A DNA stretch of 24,611 nt, taken from assembly GCA_900315975.1 (NCBI GenBank), contig ONBA01000035.1, forward strand, positions 1 to 24,611, read 5' to 3'. The notes beneath the pieces are model-generated. The model saw only the letters and a list, made by a program, of their open reading frames with translations. It ran no database searches and was not told where the DNA came from. Below are positions 1-7,597 of the stretch, in pieces (within the stretch, counting starts at the first letter, position 1; every line of letters begins with the position of its first letter). The position numbers and the translations under genes were made by a program. This stretch comes from an uncultured Ruminococcus sp. GTDB taxonomy: Bacteria; Bacillota_A; Clostridia; Oscillospirales; Ruminococcaceae.

Positions 1-97
1 CACGCGCGGAAGTTACGCTTGTCACTTGGTCGCTGTAACGGCTGGATTTGTACCTTCCTTAGAGTGGAAAATTCGCTTTGAGTTTTGCGGAATCAGG
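1..97. repeat. Left copy of 97-bp perfect terminal inverted repeat
   Basis: The first 97 bases are the exact reverse complement of the last 97 (24515-24611). Identity stops abruptly after base 97. An in-frame stop (TAG, 60-62) closes the only frame that continues into the methyltransferase, so the repeat itself supplies no normal N-terminus. The repeat has no long open frame of its own. It may be the end of an insertion sequence or another dispersed repeat present in two inverted copies, or an assembly break at a repeat. The sequence alone cannot separate these. Confidence 0.9.
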
Positions 98-1940
98 TGA
101 TCTTAATGTTGCTGACATTGCTTGCGGTTCAGGAGTATTTCTTGAAGAAGTATTTCAGTATTTGCAGTCTTATTGTGTAGAGTGGTATCTTGAAAATGAT
201 AAGTCGCACCTGATAGAGATAGACAACGGAGGATACAAGCTTCCTCTTGAAGAAAAGAAAAAGCTCCTCTGCTCCTGCATCTACGGCGTTGACATTGATA
301 TTCACGCTGTTGAAGTCGCTAAGTTCTCTCTGCTTATAAAGCTGATAGAGAATGAAACAGCTCCCTCTGTTAAGGCAGTAACTCCTATATTGCCTGACCT
401 AAGTACTAATATTCTTCACGGTAATTCATTGGTCAGTGATGCTGAACTGAAAGGAATAAAATGCACAGATGAACAGCTTGTTGAGATCGTACCACTTAAT
501 TGGGACGAACTTGCTGTAAATAGTTTTGATGCAATTGTGGGTAATCCTCCTTATGTCACCACCGAGGATATTCATTCTCTTATTCCTGCGCCTGAATTTG
601 AGATTTATAAGAAGAAATACAATACTGCCCATAAGCAGTTCGATAAATACTTCATATTTCTTGAAAGGGCTTTGCAGAAAGTCAAAGAAAACGGCTATGT
701 TTGCTACATAGTGCCAAACAAGTTCTTCAAAATCGGCGCAGGTGCAAAACTCCGTGATTATATTGCTAAAGCAAAATATCTCGTCAGCTTGGACGATTTT
801 GGTGCAGCACAGTTATTTGAAGATAAGACTATATATAGCTCCATTATTCTTATGCAGAAAAAAGCTCAGGACAACTTCAAATACACAAATGTTGATTCTG
901 CCAATAATCTGTGGCTCGGCAAACCTACTGACAGTATAGAACTGAACAGCTCGTTACTTGATGAACTGCCGTGGAAGCTCACATCTGACTTTGAGTTTCT
1001 GGAGATACTTAAAAAGATCGAGCCTGTATCCGCTCCGCTTGATCGTTTTGCAGAGATTTTCAATGGTATCCAAACAAGTGCTGAAAGACCGCAGCCTATC
1101 TATTGGTTTGCTGGTGATGAAATACTCAGCGAAGATGACAATACTATAACAGTCAAGAAGGAAGAAAAGGTCTATTCTATTGAAAAGAAGATACTTAAAC
1201 CTTACTTCAAACTTACGAAAAAAGCCGAAAAGGGACTTACAACGTATAATAGTCTATCAACCGATAAAAAGATCATCTTCCCGTATGACAGTGAAGGACA
1301 TCTGATTCCTATTGAAACGATGAAGACTGATTATCCCGGAACATACGCTTATCTCTTAGATTATTATGATAGATTAGTGCCTAAGTGTGTATCAAAGGAA
1401 GGAATAAGAGATGTTCCCAATGCCACAGCCGATACTTGGTATCAGTACGGCAGAACACAAGCGTTAACAGCGTTTATTGATACTCCCAAGCTCATCGTTA
1501 AGGTTATGGCAAAAGATAATCCTATGTATGCTATGGATAAAGCTGATATGCTTATTGCTTCCGGTGGAACGGCAGGATACTGTGCTGTTGCCAAGAAAGC
1601 TGATAGCTGTTATGATCTTGAATATATACAGGCTTGGCTTGCCAATTTCTACACCGAGAAGATTTTCAATATTGTCGGCAGTGACTTTGAAGGCGGCTTC
1701 ATTTCGAGAGGTACATTTGTACTTTCATCACTACCGTTCGTAATGCTGAACTTTGACGATCCGAAACAAAAGGCATTATACGACCGAGTAGTTGAAGCGA
1801 CTCGTGAAGTGTATACTATCAACGATAAACTTGCAGAAAAACCTGCTAAGCAAGTTGAAACTACTCTTATACGCAAGAAAACTGCTCTAATCAAGGAGAT
1901 AGATGAACTTATTTCCCGTGTTTACAGATTAGAGTTTTAA
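78..1940 (+). CDS. N6-adenine DNA methyltransferase (Eco57I/PglX-like), N-terminus missing
   Basis: Transfers a methyl group from S-adenosylmethionine to adenine in DNA. Motif I is ADIACGSG (residues 12-19 counting from the TTG at 78) and the catalytic motif IV is NPPY (156-159). The C-terminal half looks like the target-recognition part of Eco57I/TaqI-type enzymes. Motif I sits only 12 residues from the first possible start. Enzymes of this class normally carry a substantial N-terminal region there, often with a YTP-type motif, so the gene is truncated. The break coincides with the inner edge of the terminal repeat, and the TTG start lies inside the repeat, so it is probably not the natural start. 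The gene ends 8 bp before the next methyltransferase, consistent with an operon. Identity as a DNA adenine methyltransferase is secure; the subfamily is not. Confidence 0.85.
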   Translation: MSFAESGDLNVADIACGSGVFLEEVFQYLQSYCVEWYLENDKSHLIEIDNGGYKLPLEEKKKLLCSCIYGVDIDIHAVEVAKFSLLIKLIENETAPSVKAVTPILPDLSTNILHGNSLVSDAELKGIKCTDEQLVEIVPLNWDELAVNSFDAIVGNPPYVTTEDIHSLIPAPEFEIYKKKYNTAHKQFDKYFIFLERALQKVKENGYVCYIVPNKFFKIGAGAKLRDYIAKAKYLVSLDDFGAAQLFEDKTIYSSIILMQKKAQDNFKYTNVDSANNLWLGKPTDSIELNSSLLDELPWKLTSDFEFLEILKKIEPVSAPLDRFAEIFNGIQTSAERPQPIYWFAGDEILSEDDNTITVKKEEKVYSIEKKILKPYFKLTKKAEKGLTTYNSLSTDKKIIFPYDSEGHLIPIETMKTDYPGTYAYLLDYYDRLVPKCVSKEGIRDVPNATADTWYQYGRTQALTAFIDTPKLIVKVMAKDNPMYAMDKADMLIASGGTAGYCAVAKKADSCYDLEYIQAWLANFYTEKIFNIVGSDFEGGFISRGTFVLSSLPFVMLNFDDPKQKALYDRVVEATREVYTINDKLAEKPAKQVETTLIRKKTALIKEIDELISRVYRLEF

Positions 1941-1948
1941 AGAAGGTA

Positions 1949-3580
1949 ATGATTATGAGACTCAAAAAGGATAGTTCCGAACAGAAATTAAGAGGAGCAT
2001 ACTATACACCATTGCAGCTTGCCAATGCAATGGTGAGCCTTGTTGCGTCCCAAAACATCACCAGTGTATTAGAGCCGAGCTGTGGAGACGGTGTATTCCT
2101 CGATAGCCTTGCGTCATTGAACCTCATCAACGATATTCCAAACATTACTGCCGTTGAGATAGAACCCGACGAAGCAGAGAAAGTCGGTAATAACTATAAG
2201 GACAACGCTAATGTCCACGTTCTAAATGAGGATTTCTTGGACTTTTATCAGCGAGTATACGGAAAAGAGACATATGATCTGATTCTGGGTAATCCGCCCT
2301 ACATTCGCTACCAGTATCTCACCGAGGAACAGCGTGAAATACAGTCAAGTATACTCACCTCTCATGGAATGAAATCCAATAAGCTGATAAATGCGTGGGT
2401 AGCTTTCCTTGTGGCTTGTGTTCAGTTACTTTCTGAGAACGGAAAAATCGCATTTGTTATTCCTGCGGAGATACTGCAAGTAGTTTATGCTGAGGATTTG
2501 CGACTTTTCCTTTCCAATCAGCTCTCTAAAATCACTTTGCTGACATTTGAACAGCTTGTATTCCCTGATATTGAACAGGAAATACTTGTTTTCATCGGTG
2601 AAAAAGGCAAGGAAGAAAAAGGCATACGCATAATAGAGCTTAGTAACCTTGAAGATTTTAAGAAACTCGACCTTAACTCTAATGGTTTTCAGAAGTTAAA
2701 GCACGTTAAGGAAAAATGGACGAAATACTTTGTATCAGCAGAAGAAATAAAAGTGATCCAGTCTATTCGTGATGATAAGCGATTCACGAAATTCGCTGAT
2801 TTAGCGCTTATTAATGTAGGTATCACCACAGGTAATAATACTTATTTTTCTGTTGACAAAACAACAAATGAGCGATATGACCTCACTTCTGTAACGCTTC
2901 CGCTTATTGGCAGAAGTTCTCACGCTCACGGTATATACTTTACTGACAGTGATTGGCAGAAGAACATACAGGATAATAAAAGAGCAATGCTCATAAGTTT
3001 CCCTGATACACCGTATGAAGAATATCCTGCAAAACATAAGGAATATATCGAACTTGGAGAGAAAAAAGGAGAAAACAAGGGCTATAAGTGTTCTATTCGT
3101 GACAGATGGTATATTGTTCCGTCGGTATGGGTGCCCGATGCCTTTTTTCTCAGAAGAAATAATCTCTATCCTAAGTTTGTGCTGAACCGATGCAATGCAG
3201 TATCAACGGATACAATGCACCGTATCAAGTTCAATGAGGGAGTAAACGCTGAAAATGTTTTGCTTTCGTATTATAACAGCATTTCCTTTGCATTCACAGA
3301 AATATGTGGAAGAAGCTATGGTGGCGGTGTGCTTGAAATTCTCCCTGGAGAAGTCGGCAACATAATGTTGCCAGTGGTTAAGGATATTGATGAAATCTTA
3401 AAAAACGAGCTTTTAGAGAAGATAGATTCTATCGTTCGTAACGATGAAGATATTGAGAAGGCTCTTGACCTTGTGGATCAGAAGCTGCTTGTTGAAGTAT
3501 TAGGTATTGAAAAGGAAATCTGCGTTTCCTGCCGTCAGATTTGGAAGAAGATGCAGAAACGGAGATTGGGAAGAGGATAA
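1949..3580 (+). CDS. TaqI-like N6-adenine DNA methyltransferase
   Basis: A second DNA adenine methyltransferase, apparently complete at 543 aa. The N-terminal YYTP (18-21) and motif I LEPSCGDG (41-48) form the SAM site, and NPPYIRY (from residue 115) is the catalytic motif IV. The remaining 350 residues would hold the target-recognition domain. The basic C-terminus (IWKKMQKRR) is of a kind often seen ending such enzymes. Two ATGs are available, at 1949 and 1955; GAAGG at 1942-1946 is better spaced for the second. It follows the truncated methyltransferase by 8 bp, and its stop is 1 bp before the nuclease gene, so the genes are probably cotranscribed and translationally coupled. Having two different adenine methyltransferases suggests an asymmetric or bipartite recognition site, or two marks that protect host DNA from the neighbouring nuclease. 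Confidence 0.92.
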   Translation: MIMRLKKDSSEQKLRGAYYTPLQLANAMVSLVASQNITSVLEPSCGDGVFLDSLASLNLINDIPNITAVEIEPDEAEKVGNNYKDNANVHVLNEDFLDFYQRVYGKETYDLILGNPPYIRYQYLTEEQREIQSSILTSHGMKSNKLINAWVAFLVACVQLLSENGKIAFVIPAEILQVVYAEDLRLFLSNQLSKITLLTFEQLVFPDIEQEILVFIGEKGKEEKGIRIIELSNLEDFKKLDLNSNGFQKLKHVKEKWTKYFVSAEEIKVIQSIRDDKRFTKFADLALINVGITTGNNTYFSVDKTTNERYDLTSVTLPLIGRSSHAHGIYFTDSDWQKNIQDNKRAMLISFPDTPYEEYPAKHKEYIELGEKKGENKGYKCSIRDRWYIVPSVWVPDAFFLRRNNLYPKFVLNRCNAVSTDTMHRIKFNEGVNAENVLLSYYNSISFAFTEICGRSYGGGVLEILPGEVGNIMLPVVKDIDEILKNELLEKIDSIVRNDEDIEKALDLVDQKLLVEVLGIEKEICVSCRQIWKKMQKRRLGRG

Positions 3581-3581
3581 G

Positions 3582-4775
3582 ATGGCAAACAACGGAAGAA
3601 GTGCTGAAAAAACAATAAAAGGCTATTACTATCAGTTTGATTATTCTATAATCAAAGTTCTGGAATTGCCCGATGACAATGATACGATTTGTATTGAGGG
3701 CGTTGAAGATGTAGATATCACTGATGAAAGCAATGTTATATTTCATCAGTGTAAATGCTATGAAAGCTCCGAGTATGTACACTCAAAAATCACACCAGCT
3801 ATACGTCAGATGTTATGCCATTATGCTCAAAACAAATCAAAAGGCTTTCATTATCATCTATATGGCACATTTCAATCTGGTCAGGAAAAATTCCCTGGCG
3901 TTTCACTCTCTTTCATAAAGAACAATGTTTGTACCTATACAAAAAACAAAGCCCCGCACGTCCTATATGACGAGCTTTCATTAAATGATAGTGATCTAAA
4001 CGATTTTATTTCCCACTTAACGATTGACGTGAACGCCGAAAGTTATCTTGAACAAGAAAAAAAGGTAATTTATACAATAAGTTCTGTGCTTGGATGTAAC
4101 ATCCAAGAGGCAAATCTATATTATTGTAATGCATTATACCAAATCAAGCGGTTGGCAACTCAGAATAACGAAAGCGATAGAACAATAAGTAAAGCCGAAT
4201 TTATAAATGCCATAAAAACTGTTGATACTCAATTTGAAATGTGGCTACTGCATAAGAATGGTGTGGATAAATTCGCCAAGGCTATAAAGAAAAAGTATTT
4301 CAGTGATTATAATATATCACCATATAGCCGCTTCTTTATCATAGAAGTAGATAATAAGATATCTATTGCTGAGATAAAAACAGCAATACTGCATATTGCA
4401 AGAAAATACAGCAAGCTACGTAAACGTGACACTCCAAAATTCAGCCCATTCTTTTGCTTTTGTGGCATCAATGATGCTAACTTAATTGAATTAAAAAAGC
4501 AACTTTCAAGAGATAATGTTGTTTTTACAGATGGGTACAACTTTAGAGGTGCAGAATTTGACGCTCATTCCATCGTAAAAAAGCCCACTAATGAACACCC
4601 AATTATGTTAAGGATTATCGATGATGTAGGCTTTTTGGAGAGTGTCTATGAATTATGCGAATCACCTATCGAGATTTACCAATTCTACAGAACGACAAGT
4701 TTGTATGAAAACTCAGACCATACGCATATCAAAATACCATTTGAAAAAATAAATGATATTGTTCAGATGATATAA
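3582..4775 (+). CDS. Cap4/DUF4297-like PD-(D/E)XK nuclease of a HerA-linked defence system
   Basis: A 397-aa protein starting with MANNGRSAEK at 3582, 1 bp after the upstream stop, with GGGAAGAGG just before the start. The frame is open further upstream (to 3507), but that part overlaps the methyltransferase. The N-terminal 75 residues read GYYYQFDYSI, then EGVEDVDI, then HQCKCYE. This matches the order of the dsDNA endonuclease domain of Cap4/DUF4297 proteins: an aromatic GxxYQ start, E and D metal ligands, and a QxK motif. The remaining 300 residues are unrecognised and may sense or oligomerise. In known DUF4297-HerA systems the nuclease forms a large complex with the HerA ATPase, encoded here 15 bp downstream. 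The family call is by motif reading; the catalytic assignment is inference. Confidence 0.72.
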   Translation: MANNGRSAEKTIKGYYYQFDYSIIKVLELPDDNDTICIEGVEDVDITDESNVIFHQCKCYESSEYVHSKITPAIRQMLCHYAQNKSKGFHYHLYGTFQSGQEKFPGVSLSFIKNNVCTYTKNKAPHVLYDELSLNDSDLNDFISHLTIDVNAESYLEQEKKVIYTISSVLGCNIQEANLYYCNALYQIKRLATQNNESDRTISKAEFINAIKTVDTQFEMWLLHKNGVDKFAKAIKKKYFSDYNISPYSRFFIIEVDNKISIAEIKTAILHIARKYSKLRKRDTPKFSPFFCFCGINDANLIELKKQLSRDNVVFTDGYNFRGAEFDAHSIVKKPTNEHPIMLRIIDDVGFLESVYELCESPIEIYQFYRTTSLYENSDHTHIKIPFEKINDIVQMI

Positions 4776-4790
4776 TTACAGGAGGATATA

Positions 4791-6449
4791 ATGGCTGTTG
4801 AAAGAGAAAAAATGAATGCAGAAGTAATTTCCGTATTACCAGATAAAGTAAAAATCGTGGTTGATAAATTAGAGGATTTTCAGTTACCTACTGAAAAGTT
4901 AAAGGTTGGTTCTTATGTGAGAATATCTGACAGCGAAGATGCCGTTATGCTGGCAATCATTGAGAACTATTCAATTGAAATAGTTGACAATAAGGAAAAC
5001 GAATCTGAACGAAGATACATTTTAGAAGCAAATCCATTAGGAATAGTGAGAAATGGCATATTTGAACGAGGCGGAGACACTATCGCAATTCCTCCTAAAG
5101 ATGTTAAACCTGCTACAATAGATGACATTAATGCTATTTACTCACAATCCATAGAGGATAAAGAAAAGTTTATATTTTCAAGTCTTTCCTCGAATCCTGA
5201 TATCTCCGTACCAGTCAACGGAAATAGATTCTTCAATAAACATATAGCTATAGTTGGCTCAACAGGCTCCGGAAAGTCGCATACAGTCGCTAAAATAATA
5301 CAATCAGCAACGGAAATAAAAGAAGGCACATATGAGGGACTGAACAATTCGCACATAATAATTTTCGACATACATTCTGAGTATAGAACAGCTTTTCCTA
5401 ACGCAAATTGTTTGGATGTGTCAAATATCATATTGCCATATTGGTTACTTAATAGTGAGGAATTACAAGAATTATTTATTGACACGGAAGCAAATGATCA
5501 TAATCAAAGAAATGTATTTAAAGAAGCGGTTATAACCAGTAAGGTATCTCATTTTCATGGCAGTGATGAGCAAAAAGATAAAATTAATTTTGACAGTCCT
5601 CTTCTTTTTGACATTAATAACGTACTTAACTTTGCAAGAACAAAGAATGAAGAACGAATTCCAGGTGCAAAAGCGGGCACTGATAAAGCTGGACCATTAT
5701 ATGGGCAGCTTTCCAATTTTATTAGCAGATTAGAAAATAGAATAAACGATAAGCGTTTAGATTTCTTGATGGGTCCAAAAGTCCTCGCTATTTCTTTTGA
5801 AGACACATTAAAGCAATTTATAGGTTATGGAGAAAACCATTCAAATATTACTATAATTGATTTAAGCGGTATACCTTTTGAAGTGCTTAGTATTACCGTA
5901 TCTTTAATTTCAAGATTGCTTTTTGAGATGGGGTATTATTATACGAGAGTAAGACAGCTTGAGAATCCGACTCATAATATAAATAATGATACTCCTTTTC
6001 TCTTGGTTTACGAGGAAGCACATAAATATGTACCTAATAGTGATTTAATCAAGTATCGTGCATCAAGAGAATCTATTGAGCGAATAGCAAAAGAGGGACG
6101 TAAATATGGAATCACTCTGATGCTTGCAAGTCAGCGCCCATCTGAAATATCAGAAACTATTTTCTCTCAGTGCAATAATTTTATCACAATGAGATTAACG
6201 AATCCTAATGATCAAAATTATGTAAAGCGATTATTGCCTGATACTATGGGGCAACTTATAGATAAGATGCCTACTTTAAAATCGGGAGAATGTCTTCTTA
6301 TTGGAGATTCAGTTGTAATACCTTCAATCGTAAAAATAGGTGAATGTAATCCAAAACCGTCCTCCAATGATATTCCTTATTTGGAACTTTGGAAAAATGA
6401 ATGGATTGATCTCGATATTCAGTCTATTGTCGATTACTGGAGACATTGA
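4791..6449 (+). CDS. herA: HerA-type hexameric ATPase/translocase
   Basis: A 552-aa ATPase of the HerA/FtsK superfamily. The first 120 residues resemble a HAS-barrel (repeated short beta segments such as VKIVVD and GSYVRI). Walker A is GSTGSGKS (156-163), and Walker B is LLVYEEAHKY with the glutamate pair near 408-409. The segment RIAKEGRKYGITLMLASQRP is the conserved HerA sensor region. Start ATG 4791 has AGGAGG 6 bp upstream. HerA proteins form hexamers that translocate double-stranded DNA and pair with nucleases (NurA, SIR2 or DUF4297). The preceding nuclease gene is the obvious partner. This gene ends the operon; an imperfect hairpin follows at 6450-6475. Confidence 0.93.
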   Translation: MAVEREKMNAEVISVLPDKVKIVVDKLEDFQLPTEKLKVGSYVRISDSEDAVMLAIIENYSIEIVDNKENESERRYILEANPLGIVRNGIFERGGDTIAIPPKDVKPATIDDINAIYSQSIEDKEKFIFSSLSSNPDISVPVNGNRFFNKHIAIVGSTGSGKSHTVAKIIQSATEIKEGTYEGLNNSHIIIFDIHSEYRTAFPNANCLDVSNIILPYWLLNSEELQELFIDTEANDHNQRNVFKEAVITSKVSHFHGSDEQKDKINFDSPLLFDINNVLNFARTKNEERIPGAKAGTDKAGPLYGQLSNFISRLENRINDKRLDFLMGPKVLAISFEDTLKQFIGYGENHSNITIIDLSGIPFEVLSITVSLISRLLFEMGYYYTRVRQLENPTHNINNDTPFLLVYEEAHKYVPNSDLIKYRASRESIERIAKEGRKYGITLMLASQRPSEISETIFSQCNNFITMRLTNPNDQNYVKRLLPDTMGQLIDKMPTLKSGECLLIGDSVVIPSIVKIGECNPKPSSNDIPYLELWKNEWIDLDIQSIVDYWRH

Positions 6450-6475
6450 ACGGCTGCACCCGAAGGCACAGCCGT
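6450..6475. terminator. Imperfect hairpin between convergent genes
   Basis: ACGGCTG and CAGCCGT form a 7-bp stem. On the minus strand the inner part can close as CC-TTCG-GG with a small internal loop. It lies between the herA stop and the end of the convergent minus-strand gene. There is no strong T run on either side, so it may be a weak bidirectional terminator. Confidence 0.4.
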
Positions 6476-6481
6476 CCGCTC

Positions 6482-6898
6482 TCAAATATAAACCATACAT
6501 TCAAAGATAATCTCTCTCGCCATATAGACGAAGCAGTTCTCCAGACCGAGCATTTTCTCAGCATCACCGCTGATAACAGCTTTCTGATAGCAGTCATCGG
6601 TTCGTTTCCAAAGCTCTACCTGACGGGAGATAGCTTCATTGACTTTCTGCTCCATATCATCGAGGTACTGCACGATCTTGCCCTCGTTGAGGAGCCTGCG
6701 AAGCCTGTCAGGACAATGGCTATCAGAGAAATGAAGATGATACCTGATGAAATCGGTGCTGTAGGTCTTACTCTCCTCGGTCTGAGTGTCAGCATTGAAA
6801 TGGGTGACAGTCACGGTGTTGGTGTCCAGTCGCCACAGCGGAACGTATTTCTTTTTCAGGGAGCTGTATGCGGTCTGTTCACTCTTGTATCTGCTCAT
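6482..6898 (-). CDS. Hypothetical protein, weakly TnpV-like
   Basis: About 138 aa. The start is placed at the ATG at 6898, because GAGGTGG lies about 5 bp upstream; a GTG at 6907 is also in frame but overlaps that binding site. The C-terminal half is helical. Its pattern (LLNEGKIVQYLDDMEQKVNE, then a segment ending AREIIFECMVYI) resembles TnpV, a small protein of unknown role carried by Firmicutes mobile elements. The resemblance is by eye and moderate. It is cotranscribed with the DUF6809-like gene 10 bp upstream and convergent with herA. It suggests that the left-hand module ends in mobile-element DNA. Confidence 0.55.
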   Translation of the reverse strand: MSRYKSEQTAYSSLKKKYVPLWRLDTNTVTVTHFNADTQTEESKTYSTDFIRYHLHFSDSHCPDRLRRLLNEGKIVQYLDDMEQKVNEAISRQVELWKRTDDCYQKAVISGDAEKMLGLENCFVYMAREIIFECMVYI

Positions 6899-6908
6899 AT
6901 CGTCCACC

Positions 6909-7181
6909 TCACTTAATAGGCTTTATCATTTCAAGGACGAGCTGTGCGCCGACCTTGAAGCCCTTGCGAAATTCATTGCGGTTGGAGAGATTGTGCAGTT
7001 CAATGTCCGCTGACTGGTATTCGTCAAGAATGTCGGCACTGTCAGGAAAGGCTTTTTTCAGTTTGGCTTCTGCCTTGACAAGACTGTCGAGGGCAGCCTT
7101 GTATGAACCGTCCATATCTTCGATCTCGGTCAGGTGGAACAGGTCATAATCGTAAAGTTCGTCGAGAATATTTTTACTCAT
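6909..7181 (-). CDS. DUF6809-like small protein
   Basis: A 90-aa acidic helical protein starting MSKNILDELYDYD, with GGAGG 7 bp before the ATG at 7181. The layout (short DELYDYD start, central helical segment, FRKGFKVGAQLVLEMI at the end) matches small DUF6809-type proteins of clostridial mobile elements, whose function is unknown. A second, divergent member of the same type lies at 10333-10599 in the mobilisable element. A palindrome at 7202-7223 sits just upstream and could regulate it. Confidence 0.65.
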   Translation of the reverse strand: MSKNILDELYDYDLFHLTEIEDMDGSYKAALDSLVKAEAKLKKAFPDSADILDEYQSADIELHNLSNRNEFRKGFKVGAQLVLEMIKPIK

Positions 7182-7201
7182 TGTAAAACCTCCAGTTTGA
7201 C

Positions 7202-7223
7202 TTTCATTTCATCTGAAATGAAA
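7202..7223. promoter_or_regulatory. Perfect 10-bp inverted repeat upstream of DUF6809-like gene
   Basis: TTTCATTTCA and TGAAATGAAA are separated by 2 bp, 21 bp upstream of the start at 7181. The tight symmetry is typical of a repressor operator. It could also be an integrase or excisionase binding site, since the attachment core is about 190 bp away. Confidence 0.5.
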
Positions 7224-7270
7224 AAATCCGATCAACAATAGATTTGAAAAGATACGCTGTGATGTGATTC

Positions 7271-7292
7271 TTGTTCTTTATTTGTTCTTTAT
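7271..7292 (+). repeat. Tandem 11-bp direct repeat near the attachment core
   Basis: TTGTTCTTTAT occurs twice in tandem, about 120 bp to the left of the tRNA-derived core. Tyrosine integrases bind short direct repeats as arm-type sites flanking the core, so this is a candidate arm site. That function is inferred only from position and repetition. Confidence 0.45.
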
Positions 7293-7408
7293 CATCACAA
7301 AAAGTTGGCATAAAACAGAGTAAGTGAGCTTTTGCAACTTGCTCTGAAATGCCGTATTTTCCGCATTTTTTCAAATTTACTGAAAATCAGATAAATGGGT
7401 GGGGGATT

Positions 7409-7431
7409 TTCAATTCCCGTACGGGTCACCA
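7409..7431 (+). other. Attachment core: 3' end of a tRNA-Lys gene without the 5' part
   Basis: The 23 bases can be read as the 3' end of a tRNA: T-loop TTCAATT (7409-7415), T-stem 3' strand CCCGT, acceptor 3' strand ACGGGTC, discriminator A (7428) and CCA. The acceptor end ACGGGTCACCA matches clostridial tRNA-Lys genes as I recall them. The bases just to the left (GGGGGATT) do not pair as a T-stem, and there is no D-arm or anticodon arm, so the tRNA is not complete. A tRNA 3' fragment next to a tyrosine integrase gene (165 bp to the right) is the usual signature of an integration core. The upstream flank is not tRNA and the integrase is on the other side. The site is therefore either the junction of two tandem elements or an attP. 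Confidence 0.65.
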
Positions 7432-7440
7432 AACCAGGCT

Positions 7441-7475
7441 CCGCAAACCGCGCAAATGCGTCGTTTGCGGATTCT
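7441..7475 (+). terminator. Rho-independent terminator just after the tRNA core
   Basis: CCGCAAAC (7441-7448) pairs with GTTTGCGG (7463-7470), with further CGC/GCG pairing inside the loop, followed by a T-rich run. It lies 10 bp after the tRNA CCA end, as expected for a terminator that would end tRNA transcription after integration. The rest of 7182-7595 has no gene, only the palindrome, the direct repeat, the core and a second hairpin. Confidence 0.65.
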
Positions 7476-7567
7476 TATTTGACTTTTGTCTTCCGCAACC
7501 ACTTATTGACCACTTGTTTTTGTGGGAAACAATTTCAATAGTTTATTCATATCTTTTTTATGTATCT

Positions 7568-7597
7568 CCGCAGGGCAACCACCCTGCGGTTCTTTTT
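7568..7597 (+). terminator. Hairpin with T tract at the integrase 3' end
   Basis: CCGCAGGG and CCCTGCGG form a perfect 8-bp stem with a 6-base loop, followed on the plus strand by TTCTTTTT. It borders the integrase stop (7596-7598). The T run is on the plus strand, so it would best stop transcription coming from the attachment-site side. Confidence 0.7.

Noticed and set aside
6446..6916. Plus-strand 156-aa frame after herA
   Set aside because: No ribosome site and overlaps the better supported minus-strand TnpV-like gene.
7340..7431. Complete tRNA-Lys gene
   Set aside because: Only the T-loop to CCA part fits; no 5' acceptor, D-arm or anticodon arm is present upstream.
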